Below are positions 56,901 through 64,000 of a DNA stretch of 64,000 nucleotides, piece after piece. The notes beneath the pieces were generated by a model that saw only the letters and a list, made by a program, of their open reading frames with translations, searched no databases and had not been told where the DNA came from. The position numbers and the translations under genes are program-made. How positions within the stretch are numbered: position 1 is the stretch's first letter; the number at the start of each line of letters is the position of its first letter. The stretch is from assembly GCF_017635265.1 (NCBI RefSeq), contig NZ_JAGBLU010000004.1, positions 1 through 64,000 of the forward strand. The letters are read 5' to 3'. This DNA is from Butyrivibrio sp. GTDB taxonomy: Bacteria; Bacillota; Clostridia; Lachnospirales; Lachnospiraceae.

Positions 56901-57859
56901 TTATTGAAGCTCTAAAAAATGGAGCATCTAGTCTTTTAAATGCTGGAACACTTGTGGCTTATGCTGCAGACAAGCCGGGTGATCCGATTAAGGTTGATGC
57001 GCAGACCATCAATATAGCAGGACTTGAGATTACGGTTGATAATCTCTATGTTCATGGCGGAGCAGGAACTGATGTAGGCCATTACCCAATCATTCTTGAT
57101 TATTCAGGTATGACAATAGTAACTACCATAAATGGAGAAGAGATTGATCTAAGCAAGGTAGTAGAGCTTGAAATTGACAGCATAAAGGGCGAAACAGAAA
57201 AGTATAATGTTAACCCTGAAATCAAGACTGATGAAGATATCATTGGCTGGCTCCATGTAAGTGAGAGAGAAGTTACAATGCTTTCAGATACAGCAAGCAA
57301 GCAGTATGACGGGACACCGCTTACAGCCAAACATGTAACGGAGACAGAATATGTTGAAGATAAAACTTCCAACAAAGGATTTGTTCCCGGAGAAGGAGCT
57401 GACTATGATATAACTGGATCACTTGTCGGTTCAGCAACAGAGACACAGTCAGTAAGAAATGATTACACATACACATTAAAGAGTAATACTAAGGCATCAA
57501 ATTATATTATTACTCAGGAATACGGTACACTTACAGTTACACCACTTGGCGGAGGAGACAATCCACCACCACCTGGACCAAATCCCGGACCCGATCCTGA
57601 CCCGGATCCTAGTCCTGATCCTGATCCTGATCCGGATCCACCAACAACCACAACAGTCGTTCCTCCAAGTCCTGTTGCAGCAGTACTTGGTGCCAGAAGA
57701 GAAACTGTTTCTGACGGCGCAGCAGTACTTGGTGCAAGAAGGGCAGGAACGGAGGATACAACCAATGACAACCTGAGAATATTTGTGGTGGTTATAGCTG
57801 CGGGAGCTGCAATTTCACTTCTTTTCTTTGGAAAAAAGAAAGAGAAGGATAAATTGTAA
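53957..57859 (+). CDS. large cell-surface protein with InlB-type and MBG-like repeats
   Basis: The protein has 1300 residues. A signal peptide (about 1-33) is followed by a Glu/Ser-rich region, then a tandem Ala/Ser repeat (about 133-200). Next come an InlB B-repeat/Listeria-Bacteroides-type module (about 640-715, YTFVGWSTDP to KVTLYAQWKK) and at least two MBG-like modules (TLTSKSLSKKFDGTYLTA and TMLSDTASKQYDGTPLTA, each followed by a NYTL/NYII stretch). A Pro-Asp linker (PDPDPDPSPDPDP) leads to a twice-repeated AAVLGARR. A membrane helix (about 1273-1291) and a Lys-rich tail end it. No LPXTG is present. GGGAGG is the ribosome site. An adhesin or scaffold role is likely; the ligand is unknown. 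Confidence 0.82.
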   Translation: MHKRLKRFITFMLALTLICTNFGSDFASARAYAVTDEDELEVTVDSSEISDIFEDIPDVETSEESEENEEEIVVSSEGEVDYSSAEAAVVDATLVEEKSEGLENNIEESVKESSAEGEAVAAISGSTEEGNAASLASSDAAALASSEDAATLASSDAAALSSSEDAATLASSDAAALASSDAAALASSDAAALASSEEEEPIEFSPDPVVLNGVKITLYAMPGVLPNDAELQVSEIESNLEDKITEAIDEDTGADVEVVKTISYDIKIYSESEGDFVQPEDGTVRVTFEEIDEASDEEIALAVYHVEESGDEVENVDEVKKGEENSTETEIGFDAKHFSIYTIAFLKEEIEGKAAKFQIVPIDENGKEINISNYGETIVTIDSDVVSSAEDLALNLPGYEYISAYYEKDIDGAKRKADVTGIEVDTTDQKLFISYEYSGTSYTDQFDWVKKKKNEGSNIPKIKYIYKNSDDISADSELIYFFVLIDGNEPPLTSDGDSQGKYYPSYGSNGYKDGKRYYGESDINNKWVGRAKSLLLVDDEDKDGVKASYHKMNTENIYDLTGAKVEKYIIEKPTDKINDYFASEYPGYGFGDNDNDYNLTEEDIVWYVYKNQIDAFHIDGYINSAVRYNTNFGATPDTSTDTVRFLTNYNIKDYGDVFSTSRDGYTFVGWSTDPYDYESDGIIDNNTYYYGNYSHAVAVNEVITVGKKVTLYAQWKKDGVLDTNIEVWAKDDEWFYDGTEHTNNEILKQTSDDPNYEVTAIVTNGKVKNVSDTSALNNKITKVTIKDKTSNKEYTFTVNGNSEVVTINGEKTKVTVHNSTLTIKPRTVTLTSKSLSKKFDGTYLTADERYAAGEKYARDITPTAFNKEKGEGFVANEGIVESATEFTGKLLAIKKVEKANTFNYTLQEKTLAENYKIEREYGNLEITPPDEKIKLKIKLKANADGTGRDTYVIYDGTTQQAIMEVHVTVEGEVDTESLLKRIIEALKNGASSLLNAGTLVAYAADKPGDPIKVDAQTINIAGLEITVDNLYVHGGAGTDVGHYPIILDYSGMTIVTTINGEEIDLSKVVELEIDSIKGETEKYNVNPEIKTDEDIIGWLHVSEREVTMLSDTASKQYDGTPLTAKHVTETEYVEDKTSNKGFVPGEGADYDITGSLVGSATETQSVRNDYTYTLKSNTKASNYIITQEYGTLTVTPLGGGDNPPPPGPNPGPDPDPDPSPDPDPDPDPPTTTTVVPPSPVAAVLGARRETVSDGAAVLGARRAGTEDTTNDNLRIFVVVIAAGAAISLLFFGKKKEKDKL
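54353..54555 (+). repeat. in-gene tandem repeat coding Ala-Ser-Asp units
   Basis: About eight copies of a 24-27-base unit encode variants of LASSDAAA or LASSEDAAT. Unit sequences differ at third positions, so the array is old, but it could still change length by slippage. Confidence 0.85.
57677..57741 (+). repeat. direct repeat coding AAVLGARR twice
   Basis: GCAGCAGTACTTGGTGC at 57677 recurs at 57719, 42 bases apart, just before the C-terminal membrane helix of the surface protein. Confidence 0.8.
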
Positions 57860-57890
57860 TCCAATATAAGATCTCATAAAAATCCAAGAG

Positions 57891-57922
57891 GAGCTGGTGC
57901 ATTTTGCATCAGCTTCTTTTGA
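57891..57922 (+). terminator. intrinsic terminator after the surface protein gene
   Basis: Arms GAGCTGGTGCA (57891-57901) and TGCATCAGCTTC (57905-57916), with a G-T pair, then TTTTG. Confidence 0.8.
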
Positions 57923-57988
57923 TATGGATTTGTTATTATTAAAAAAAACTGTTAGTATAGCCATAGAGTTTTTATGGAGGTTTTGATT

Positions 57989-59521
57989 TTGATACCTGAA
58001 AAGTTTAAAGAACGCATGAAAAAATATCTTGGAGAAAACGAGTATGAGGATTTCCTATGCTCTTTTGATAACGACAAAAGATATCATGCCCTTAGAATAA
58101 ATCCATTAAAATGCACTATTGAAGACATAAAGAAAAGGCTTGGATTTCTAAAAGAGCAGGTGACCTGGGAGGAGAATGGGTTTTATTATGAAGATGATGC
58201 TCAGCCCGGTAAACACCCCTATCACGAGGCAGGACTTTATTATATTCAGGAGCCGAGTGCCATGGCACCGGTGCATTTTCTTGATCCAAAGCCCGGTGAA
58301 AAGATACTTGATTTATGCGCTGCACCTGGAGGCAAAACTACACAGATTGCAGCTGCCATAGGCGGCGAAGGAATTTTGGTCACCAACGAAATAAACAGAG
58401 ACCGTGCAAAGATTCTATCGCTTAATGTTGAAAGAATGGGAATAACTAATGCCCTTGTTCTTAACGAGGATTCAGCGCATCTTTCTGAATGTTTTGAAGG
58501 ATATTTTGAAAAAATACTTGTGGATGCGCCATGCTCCGGTGAAGGAATGTTCAGAAAAAATGATAACGCCGGTGATGAATGGAATCCGGAAAATGTCCGT
58601 GTGTGTGCTTCAAGGCAAAAAGAAATTCTGGCAAACGCGGCAAAAATGCTCCTTCCGGGAGGGCGACTTGTATACTCGACATGCACTTTTTCTGCCGATG
58701 AAAATGAAGAAACAGTTTTTGAATTTCTTTTTGATAATCCGGATTTCCATACGGTAAAAGCAGTAAAGAAAGGCGGAATTGAAAACGGAAGAAAAGAATT
58801 TATTTCAGCTGAGCTTTATAACAAATATGCAGCCATTGATGCAAAAAGAACTGAAATATGCAGGGAAGAAGTGTCGAATTCTCTAAGATTATGGCCCCAT
58901 AAGCTTAAGGGAGAGGGACATTTTCTGTGCGTTTTTGAAAGAGATGGCAGTTTTGCCAAGGAAGTAAAAAGCACCTATGTTCCCGGTGGCAGAAACATTC
59001 CTGTAAAACCTGAAATTGCCGGAATATTTGGGAGCTTTCTAAAAGAAACAATCTCCTTTGCCAAAGATGCTTTTGAGCTGAAAAGAGGCAGGATCGAGTG
59101 TAGACTTGGAAGTGGAAGGAATTTAAAAGGACTTATCTTTATGTTCGGGGAACAGCTCTATCTTTGTCCGGAGGATATGCCTTCTGTAAATGGCCTTAAG
59201 GTCATGAGAGGTGGTTTTCACCTTGGAACTATTAAAAAAGACAGATTTGAACCTTCTCACGCGCTGGCTTTATTTCTAAAGTCTGAAGATGTATTTCTAA
59301 ATAAGGACTATCCATCTGATAGTGACGAAATTAGAAGTTACTTAAATGGTCAGACCATAAATATTGGAAATGATGAGGAAGAAATGCGTGGGGGTAGTGT
59401 TAATAAAAACAGCAAGGGTTGGACACTTATAACAACTGATGGATACAGTATCGGTTGGGCTAAGGCTGCCGGTGGCATGCTTAAGAATCATTACCCAAAG
59501 GGATTAAGGATTAATTACTGA
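57989..59521 (+). CDS. rsmF: rRNA cytosine-C5 methyltransferase (RsmF/NSUN type)
   Basis: The 510-residue enzyme methylates cytosine in ribosomal RNA with AdoMet. The N-terminal PUA-like/NSUN part precedes the Rossmann domain. The AdoMet site is LDLCAAPGGKTTQIA. The catalytic Cys pair are in DAPCSGEGMFRK and the TCTF motif (VYSTCTFSADENE). The C-terminal RsmF extension (from about 290) ends GWAKAAGGMLKNHYPKGLR. The TTG at 57989 is chosen because GGAGG (57976-57980) has the right distance; the upstream in-frame ATG overlaps that GGAGG. Confidence 0.9.
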   Translation: MIPEKFKERMKKYLGENEYEDFLCSFDNDKRYHALRINPLKCTIEDIKKRLGFLKEQVTWEENGFYYEDDAQPGKHPYHEAGLYYIQEPSAMAPVHFLDPKPGEKILDLCAAPGGKTTQIAAAIGGEGILVTNEINRDRAKILSLNVERMGITNALVLNEDSAHLSECFEGYFEKILVDAPCSGEGMFRKNDNAGDEWNPENVRVCASRQKEILANAAKMLLPGGRLVYSTCTFSADENEETVFEFLFDNPDFHTVKAVKKGGIENGRKEFISAELYNKYAAIDAKRTEICREEVSNSLRLWPHKLKGEGHFLCVFERDGSFAKEVKSTYVPGGRNIPVKPEIAGIFGSFLKETISFAKDAFELKRGRIECRLGSGRNLKGLIFMFGEQLYLCPEDMPSVNGLKVMRGGFHLGTIKKDRFEPSHALALFLKSEDVFLNKDYPSDSDEIRSYLNGQTINIGNDEEEMRGGSVNKNSKGWTLITTDGYSIGWAKAAGGMLKNHYPKGLRINY

Positions 59522-59552
59522 GATTTATTCCATGAATTGAACGGAGAATTTG

Positions 59553-61277
59553 ATGAGAAAATTACTTGTATATTTAAAAGACTATAAAAAAGAAACCATA
59601 CTTGGACCTTTATTTAAGCTTCTTGAAGCTTCCTTTGAACTTTTGGTGCCGCTTGTTATTGCGGCTATGATTGATAAAGGAATTGCAAGTGGAGACAGGG
59701 GCTATGTTCTTAAAATGTGCCTTTTGCTTGTTCTTCTTTGTTTTATCGGCTGCATTAGTGCGGTAACTGCGCAGTTTTTTGCAGCTAAGGCCGCCGCTGG
59801 ATTTGCCAAAAAAGCCAAGAGAGCTCTTTTTGATAATATTCAAAAACTATCATATTCCGATATGGATAAGCTTGGAACCTCAGCAATGATCACACGAATG
59901 ACCAGTGATATGAATCAGGTTCAGCAGGGGGTCAACATGACTATAAGGTTGCTTCTTAGATCGCCGTTTGTTGTGTTTGGCGCTATGGCCATGGCTTTTA
60001 CAATCGATATAAGACAGGCGCTTATTTTTGTTGTCACAATCGCTCTTTTGTCATTTGTGGTTGTCTTTATTACAGCTTGGAGTATTCCCAGATATGAAAA
60101 GATTCAAAAGGGGCTGGATACTCTTCTTAGGCTTACCAGAGAAAATCACACCGGAGTCAGGGTAATCAGGGCATTTGGACTTGAGACAAGTGAAAAAGAC
60201 AGATTCAATGAAAATAATGATCGTCTCATGGGGCTTCAGAAATTCGTGGGATCAGTGACAGCCCTAATGAATCCGGTAACTTATGCAATTTTAAATCTCT
60301 CGGTGGTTGTTCTTATCTATAAAGGAGCAATCTTTGTCAATAATGGAGAGCTTACACAGGGGCAGCTTGTAGCGCTCTATAATTACATGTTCCAGATACT
60401 TGTTGAGCTTATTAAGCTTGCGAATCTTATCCTTACCATGACTAAGGCAATAGCATCAGGCAACAGAGTTCAGGAGCTTATGGAATATACGTCTTCCATG
60501 GAAGATGGTAAGATTACAGAATTTGCAAACTCAAAAGAACATGTTGTTTTTGAAAATGTATCTATGAGGTATGTTTCAAATGCAGAGGACAGTATCGAGA
60601 ATATAAGCTTTGTTGCAAACAGAGGAGAGCGCATAGGAATAATTGGAGGGACAGGAAGCGGTAAGTCAACACTCATAAATCTTATTCCGAGATTTTATGA
60701 TGTAAGTAAAGGCAGAGTTCTAATCGATGGATTGGATGTAAAAGAATACAAGCTTGAAGCCTTAAGAGAGAGAATCGGCATTGTTCCGCAGAAGGCAGTT
60801 CTTTTCCATGGGACTATCAGAGATAACATGAAGTGGGGAAAAAAGGATGCGACGGATGAGGAAATATATGAAGCATTGAAAATTGCTCAGGCAGAAGAAA
60901 TTGTAAAGGGAAAAAACGGAGCGCTTGACTTTATGGTTGCCCAGGGGGGAAAGAACTTTTCCGGCGGTCAAAAGCAGCGCCTTACCATAGCAAGAGCGCT
61001 TGTCAGAAAGCCGGAGATACTGATACTTGATGATAGTGCATCCGCCCTTGATTATCTGACTGACAGAAATTTACGAGCTGCTATATCAGGCATGAAAAAT
61101 GCACCTACGACCTTTATAGTTTCCCAGAGAACTGCTGCTGTCAGCGATTGTGACAAGATCATTGTCCTTGATAATGGACAGGTTGCAGGCATGGGAAAGC
61201 ATGAAGAACTTCTTGATGGATGTGAGCTCTATAAAGAAATCTACGATTCACAATACAAAAAGGAGGGAGAAGCATGA
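59553..61277 (+). CDS. ABC exporter half-transporter, degenerate-site subunit
   Basis: A 574-residue protein with six membrane helices (about 1-310) and a C-terminal ATPase domain. Walker A is GGTGSGKS and the signature is FSGGQKQR. In Walker B the catalytic Glu is Asp (LILDDSASALD), and the switch His is Gln (IVSQRTA). Such changes are known from asymmetric heterodimers like TM287/288 and LmrCD, where one nucleotide site does not hydrolyse. The ATG at 59553 follows CGGAGA. It overlaps the second subunit by four bases. The exported substrate is unknown. Confidence 0.92.
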   Translation: MRKLLVYLKDYKKETILGPLFKLLEASFELLVPLVIAAMIDKGIASGDRGYVLKMCLLLVLLCFIGCISAVTAQFFAAKAAAGFAKKAKRALFDNIQKLSYSDMDKLGTSAMITRMTSDMNQVQQGVNMTIRLLLRSPFVVFGAMAMAFTIDIRQALIFVVTIALLSFVVVFITAWSIPRYEKIQKGLDTLLRLTRENHTGVRVIRAFGLETSEKDRFNENNDRLMGLQKFVGSVTALMNPVTYAILNLSVVVLIYKGAIFVNNGELTQGQLVALYNYMFQILVELIKLANLILTMTKAIASGNRVQELMEYTSSMEDGKITEFANSKEHVVFENVSMRYVSNAEDSIENISFVANRGERIGIIGGTGSGKSTLINLIPRFYDVSKGRVLIDGLDVKEYKLEALRERIGIVPQKAVLFHGTIRDNMKWGKKDATDEEIYEALKIAQAEEIVKGKNGALDFMVAQGGKNFSGGQKQRLTIARALVRKPEILILDDSASALDYLTDRNLRAAISGMKNAPTTFIVSQRTAAVSDCDKIIVLDNGQVAGMGKHEELLDGCELYKEIYDSQYKKEGEA

Positions 61278-63034
61278 AAAAGGGAACACTAAAAAAGGTA
61301 CTTGGCTATGCAGTAAGATATAGGCTGCTGATATATTTATCAATGATTCTTGCCGTAGTGACAGCTCTTTTGTCTCTGTACGTGCCAATATTGGCAGGAA
61401 GAGCTATTGACCATATTATAGGAAAAGAAAATGTGGATTTTGGTGCAGTTACCGGCATTCTTATAAAAATGATTGTAACCATAGCTATAATTGCCATAAG
61501 CCAGTGGGTTATGAACAAGGCCAATAATAAGATCACATTTCAGGTCGTAAGAGATGTGAGAAAAGAGGCATTTGCTAAATTACATGTTTTACCGTTTGAA
61601 TATATGGATTCCAAGCAGACAGGAGATATTGTAAGCAGAATCATTTCGGATGTGGACTTGTTTTCAGATGGTCTTTTAATGGGATTTACCCAGCTTTTCA
61701 CAGGAATTGTCACTATAATCGGAACACTTTTATTTATGTTCTATTTAAACTTCAGGATCGCTCTTGTTGTAGTGATTTTGACGCCTCTTTCTTTGTTTGT
61801 AGCCAGATTTATTGCCACAAAGAGCTTTAGCCTGTTTAAACTTCAGTCTGAAGCCAGATCTGATCAGACATCTTTTGTTGATGAAATGGTAGGTAATTTA
61901 TCTGTAGTCAAGGCTTTTGCTCATGAAGATGAAAACATGGAGTATTTTGACAAGGTTAATGAAAGACTTGAAAATGCATCTGTAAAAGCTACATTTATTT
62001 CATCACTTACTAATCCGGGAACAAGGTTCATTAATAACCTTGTTTATGCTGCTGTTGCACTGTTTGGAGCTTTTACCTGCATTGCAGGAGGAATGACTGT
62101 TGGCGGACTTACAATTTTCCTAAGCTATGCCAATCAGTACACAAAACCTTTTAACGAAATTTCCGGCGTTGTTACCGAACTTCAAAATGCCCTTGCCTGT
62201 GCAGAGCGAGTATTTGCGCTGATAGAAGAAAAGACAGAAGAACCTGATATTCCTTTTGCACCTGAAAGCTTTGAACCGGAAGGAAATGTGACATTTAAGG
62301 ATGTTTTCTTTTCATATGACAAAAATAAAAAACTTATAGAAGACTTAAACCTTGATATCAAAAAAGGTCAGAAAGTTGCCATTGTTGGGCCGACCGGTGC
62401 AGGAAAGAGTACCATGATAAATCTTCTTATGAGATTTTATGATGTAGATAACGGCAGCATTTCAATAGATGATAAGGACCTTAGAAGCTTAAAGAGAAGA
62501 CAGATAAGAGACAACTTTGGAATGGTTCTTCAGGAGACTTGGCTTCGGGGTGGAACCATAAAAGAAAATATAACTCTTGGAAGAGAAGGATTTACAGATG
62601 AAGAGATAATAGAAGCTGCAAAGGCTTCTCATGCCCATAGCTTCATCAAAAGATTGCCGCAGGGCTATGATACAGTTATTTCAGAAAATGGAGGGAATCT
62701 TTCTCAGGGGCAGAAGCAGCTTCTTTGTATAACAAGGGTAATGCTAAGCATTCCACCTATGCTTATTTTGGATGAGGCTACATCATCTATTGATACCAGT
62801 ACAGAGATACGTATTCAGAAGGCGTTTAATAAGATGATGATGGGGCGTACCAGTTTTATTGTAGCTCACAGGCTTTCTACTATCAGAGAGGCGGATCTGA
62901 TACTTGTCATGAAGGATGGTCATATTATCGAGAAAGGAAGTCACAACGAGCTTTTGGAGAAGAAGGGCTTTTATCACAAGCTTTATAATAGTCAGTTTGG
63001 AGCTGATACTCAGTCAGCAGCCGGTACTGCATGA
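61274..63034 (+). CDS. ABC exporter half-transporter, catalytic-site subunit
   Basis: A 586-residue partner of the preceding gene. Six membrane helices (about 15-320) precede the ATPase domain with Walker A GPTGAGKS, signature LSQGQKQLL, canonical Walker B LILDEATSSID with the catalytic Glu, and switch His in IVAHRLST. It therefore supplies the active Walker site of the heterodimer. GGAGGGAGA precedes the ATG, which overlaps the first gene's stop (ATGA). No dedicated regulator or substrate gene is near. Confidence 0.93.
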   Translation: MKKGTLKKVLGYAVRYRLLIYLSMILAVVTALLSLYVPILAGRAIDHIIGKENVDFGAVTGILIKMIVTIAIIAISQWVMNKANNKITFQVVRDVRKEAFAKLHVLPFEYMDSKQTGDIVSRIISDVDLFSDGLLMGFTQLFTGIVTIIGTLLFMFYLNFRIALVVVILTPLSLFVARFIATKSFSLFKLQSEARSDQTSFVDEMVGNLSVVKAFAHEDENMEYFDKVNERLENASVKATFISSLTNPGTRFINNLVYAAVALFGAFTCIAGGMTVGGLTIFLSYANQYTKPFNEISGVVTELQNALACAERVFALIEEKTEEPDIPFAPESFEPEGNVTFKDVFFSYDKNKKLIEDLNLDIKKGQKVAIVGPTGAGKSTMINLLMRFYDVDNGSISIDDKDLRSLKRRQIRDNFGMVLQETWLRGGTIKENITLGREGFTDEEIIEAAKASHAHSFIKRLPQGYDTVISENGGNLSQGQKQLLCITRVMLSIPPMLILDEATSSIDTSTEIRIQKAFNKMMMGRTSFIVAHRLSTIREADLILVMKDGHIIEKGSHNELLEKKGFYHKLYNSQFGADTQSAAGTA

Positions 63035-63114
63035 GAAGGTGATACAATTTGCATAGCACATAAATTATGGGGTATTATGTTTAGAGAGGCTTTTTATACA
63101 GGAGAAAATAATAT

Positions 63115-64000
63115 ATGACAAATCAAAAGAGACCTGTTTTTGTAACAGGCCACAAGAATCCGGATACAGATTCAATTTGTGCAGCAATCACATATGCAAA
63201 TTTAAAAAGACAAATAACAGGAGATGACTATATTGCATGCAGGGCAGGCCATCTCAATGAGGAAACTCAGTTTGTTCTTTCTCATTTTACTGTTGAAATT
63301 CCTGCTTACGTAAAAGATGTGAGAACTCAGGTAAGAGATATGGAGATCCGTATGCTTGACGGTATCAGCGATAACTTATCTCTTAAAAACGCATGGTCAA
63401 AAATGAGAGATGCAAGCGTTGTTACTCTATGTGTTACAGAAGGAGATCAGCTTGCCGGAATCGTAACTACCAATGATATTGTTGAAACATACATGGATGT
63501 TATTGATCCAAAGATTCTTTCCAAGGCTCAGACATCTTATAAAAATATTGTTGAGACTCTGGATGGCGAGCTTATAGTAGGTGAGATAGATGATACTCTG
63601 ACCAGAGGAAAAGTAGTTATAGCTGCAGCAAATCCCGATATGATGGAAAACGTCATTGAGGAGGGAGATGTAGTTATTCTCGGTAACAGGTACGATATGC
63701 AGCTTTGCGCAATAGAGATGAATGCAGGCTGTATAATTGTCTGTGAGGGCGCAAGTGTGGCCAAAACTATTCAGACGCAGGCCAGAGACCATGGAACCAA
63801 GATAATCTGCACTCCGCATGATACATTTGTTGTGGCAAGACTTATCAATCAGAGCATGCCTGTTTCTTATGTAATGAAAAAGGATAATCTGATTTGTTTC
63901 CATATGGATGATTATATTGAAGATATTCAGGAAGTTATGGCTTCAACAAGACACAGATATTTCCCGGTTCTTGATAAAGATGATCATTATATTGGAATGA
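63115..64000 (+). CDS. ppaC: Mn-dependent inorganic pyrophosphatase with CBS domains, 5' part
   Basis: The first 295 residues of a family II pyrophosphatase, cut by the window end. The DHH-domain start GHKNPDTDSICAAI (13-26) holds metal-binding His and Asp. A first CBS domain (about 72-125, GDQLAGIVTTNDIVETYMD) and a DRTGG-like segment (about 150-245) follow. A second CBS (from about 255, VSYVMKKDNLICF to RHRYFPVLDK) runs to the edge. CBS-containing forms are about 540-550 residues and are controlled by adenine nucleotides. The second half of the DHH core and the DHHA2 domain lie beyond the window. ACAGGAGA is the ribosome site. Confidence 0.92.
   Translation, partial: MTNQKRPVFVTGHKNPDTDSICAAITYANLKRQITGDDYIACRAGHLNEETQFVLSHFTVEIPAYVKDVRTQVRDMEIRMLDGISDNLSLKNAWSKMRDASVVTLCVTEGDQLAGIVTTNDIVETYMDVIDPKILSKAQTSYKNIVETLDGELIVGEIDDTLTRGKVVIAAANPDMMENVIEEGDVVILGNRYDMQLCAIEMNAGCIIVCEGASVAKTIQTQARDHGTKIICTPHDTFVVARLINQSMPVSYVMKKDNLICFHMDDYIEDIQEVMASTRHRYFPVLDKDDHYIGM

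Noticed and set aside
57514-57864. Minus-strand Gly/Ser-rich frame at the end of the surface protein gene
   Set aside because: It is the complement of the Pro-Asp linker and C-terminal repeat; no independent evidence.

Overview
The window looks like a chromosomal segment of a low-to-mid GC Firmicute of the family Lachnospiraceae, most like the rumen Butyrivibrio/Pseudobutyrivibrio group. This rests on gene content and style: AGGAGG-type ribosome sites, frequent TTG/GTG starts, the ruvAB-zapA-U32 and ytfI/ytfJ-like (DUF2953-GerW) pairs, a flavodoxin-DUF3793-DtxR group, VLGARR-type surface proteins and Rpn/IS200/IS1182 mobile debris. Nearly all housekeeping genes are on the + strand. No tRNA, rRNA or CRISPR array was recognised.

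Layout. 1-4672 is an accessory edge: a divergent IS200/IS605 tnpA/tnpB pair (tnpB broken), an HTH regulator, a Ser/Lys signal peptidase with an N-terminal extension, an unknown gene, and a complete IS1182-like element with terminal inverted repeats. 4673-11257 holds an MMPL-type membrane transporter followed by a large secreted, membrane-anchored GLUG-repeat protein. 11232-17280 is an F-type ATP synthase operon (a, c, b, fused delta/alpha, gamma, beta, epsilon), followed by a small lipoprotein and an acyltransferase. 18906-34259 is mostly amino-acid metabolism: a B12-dependent methionine synthase, ilvB, two tandem small-subunit genes, ilvC, leuCD and ilvE. Among these sit a YfhO-like membrane protein, a CsbB-like glycosyltransferase, an Mrp ATPase and an AI-2E family exporter. 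34287-37570 is a second accessory island: a decayed Rpn-type gene, an integrase remnant, and a minus-strand operon of an unknown protein with a HipA-like kinase. 37681-53640 is core: ruvAB, zapA, U32 protein, a RodA/FtsW-PBP pair, DUF2953/GerW, a J-domain protein, LexA-box-controlled recA, recX, rny, and an iron-type cluster (flavodoxin, DUF3793, DtxR). 53957-64000 has a 1300-residue surface protein, an rRNA m5C methyltransferase, a heterodimeric ABC exporter and the start of a CBS-type Mn pyrophosphatase.

The most unusual item is the ATP synthase. There is no separate delta gene. A delta C-terminal-domain-like segment is joined in frame to the N-terminus of alpha, and the six-helix delta N-terminal domain is absent from the operon. 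An internal ribosome site and ATG inside the fused gene could also yield a normal-length alpha. Other points of interest are the HipA-like two-gene locus with an inverted repeat spanning its promoter and ribosome site, the MMPL/GLUG pair, two tandem acetolactate synthase regulatory subunits, a ketol-acid reductoisomerase with an acidic cofactor loop, and a DtxR regulator with a mixed MntR/DtxR metal site next to a flavodoxin promoter that carries a palindrome.
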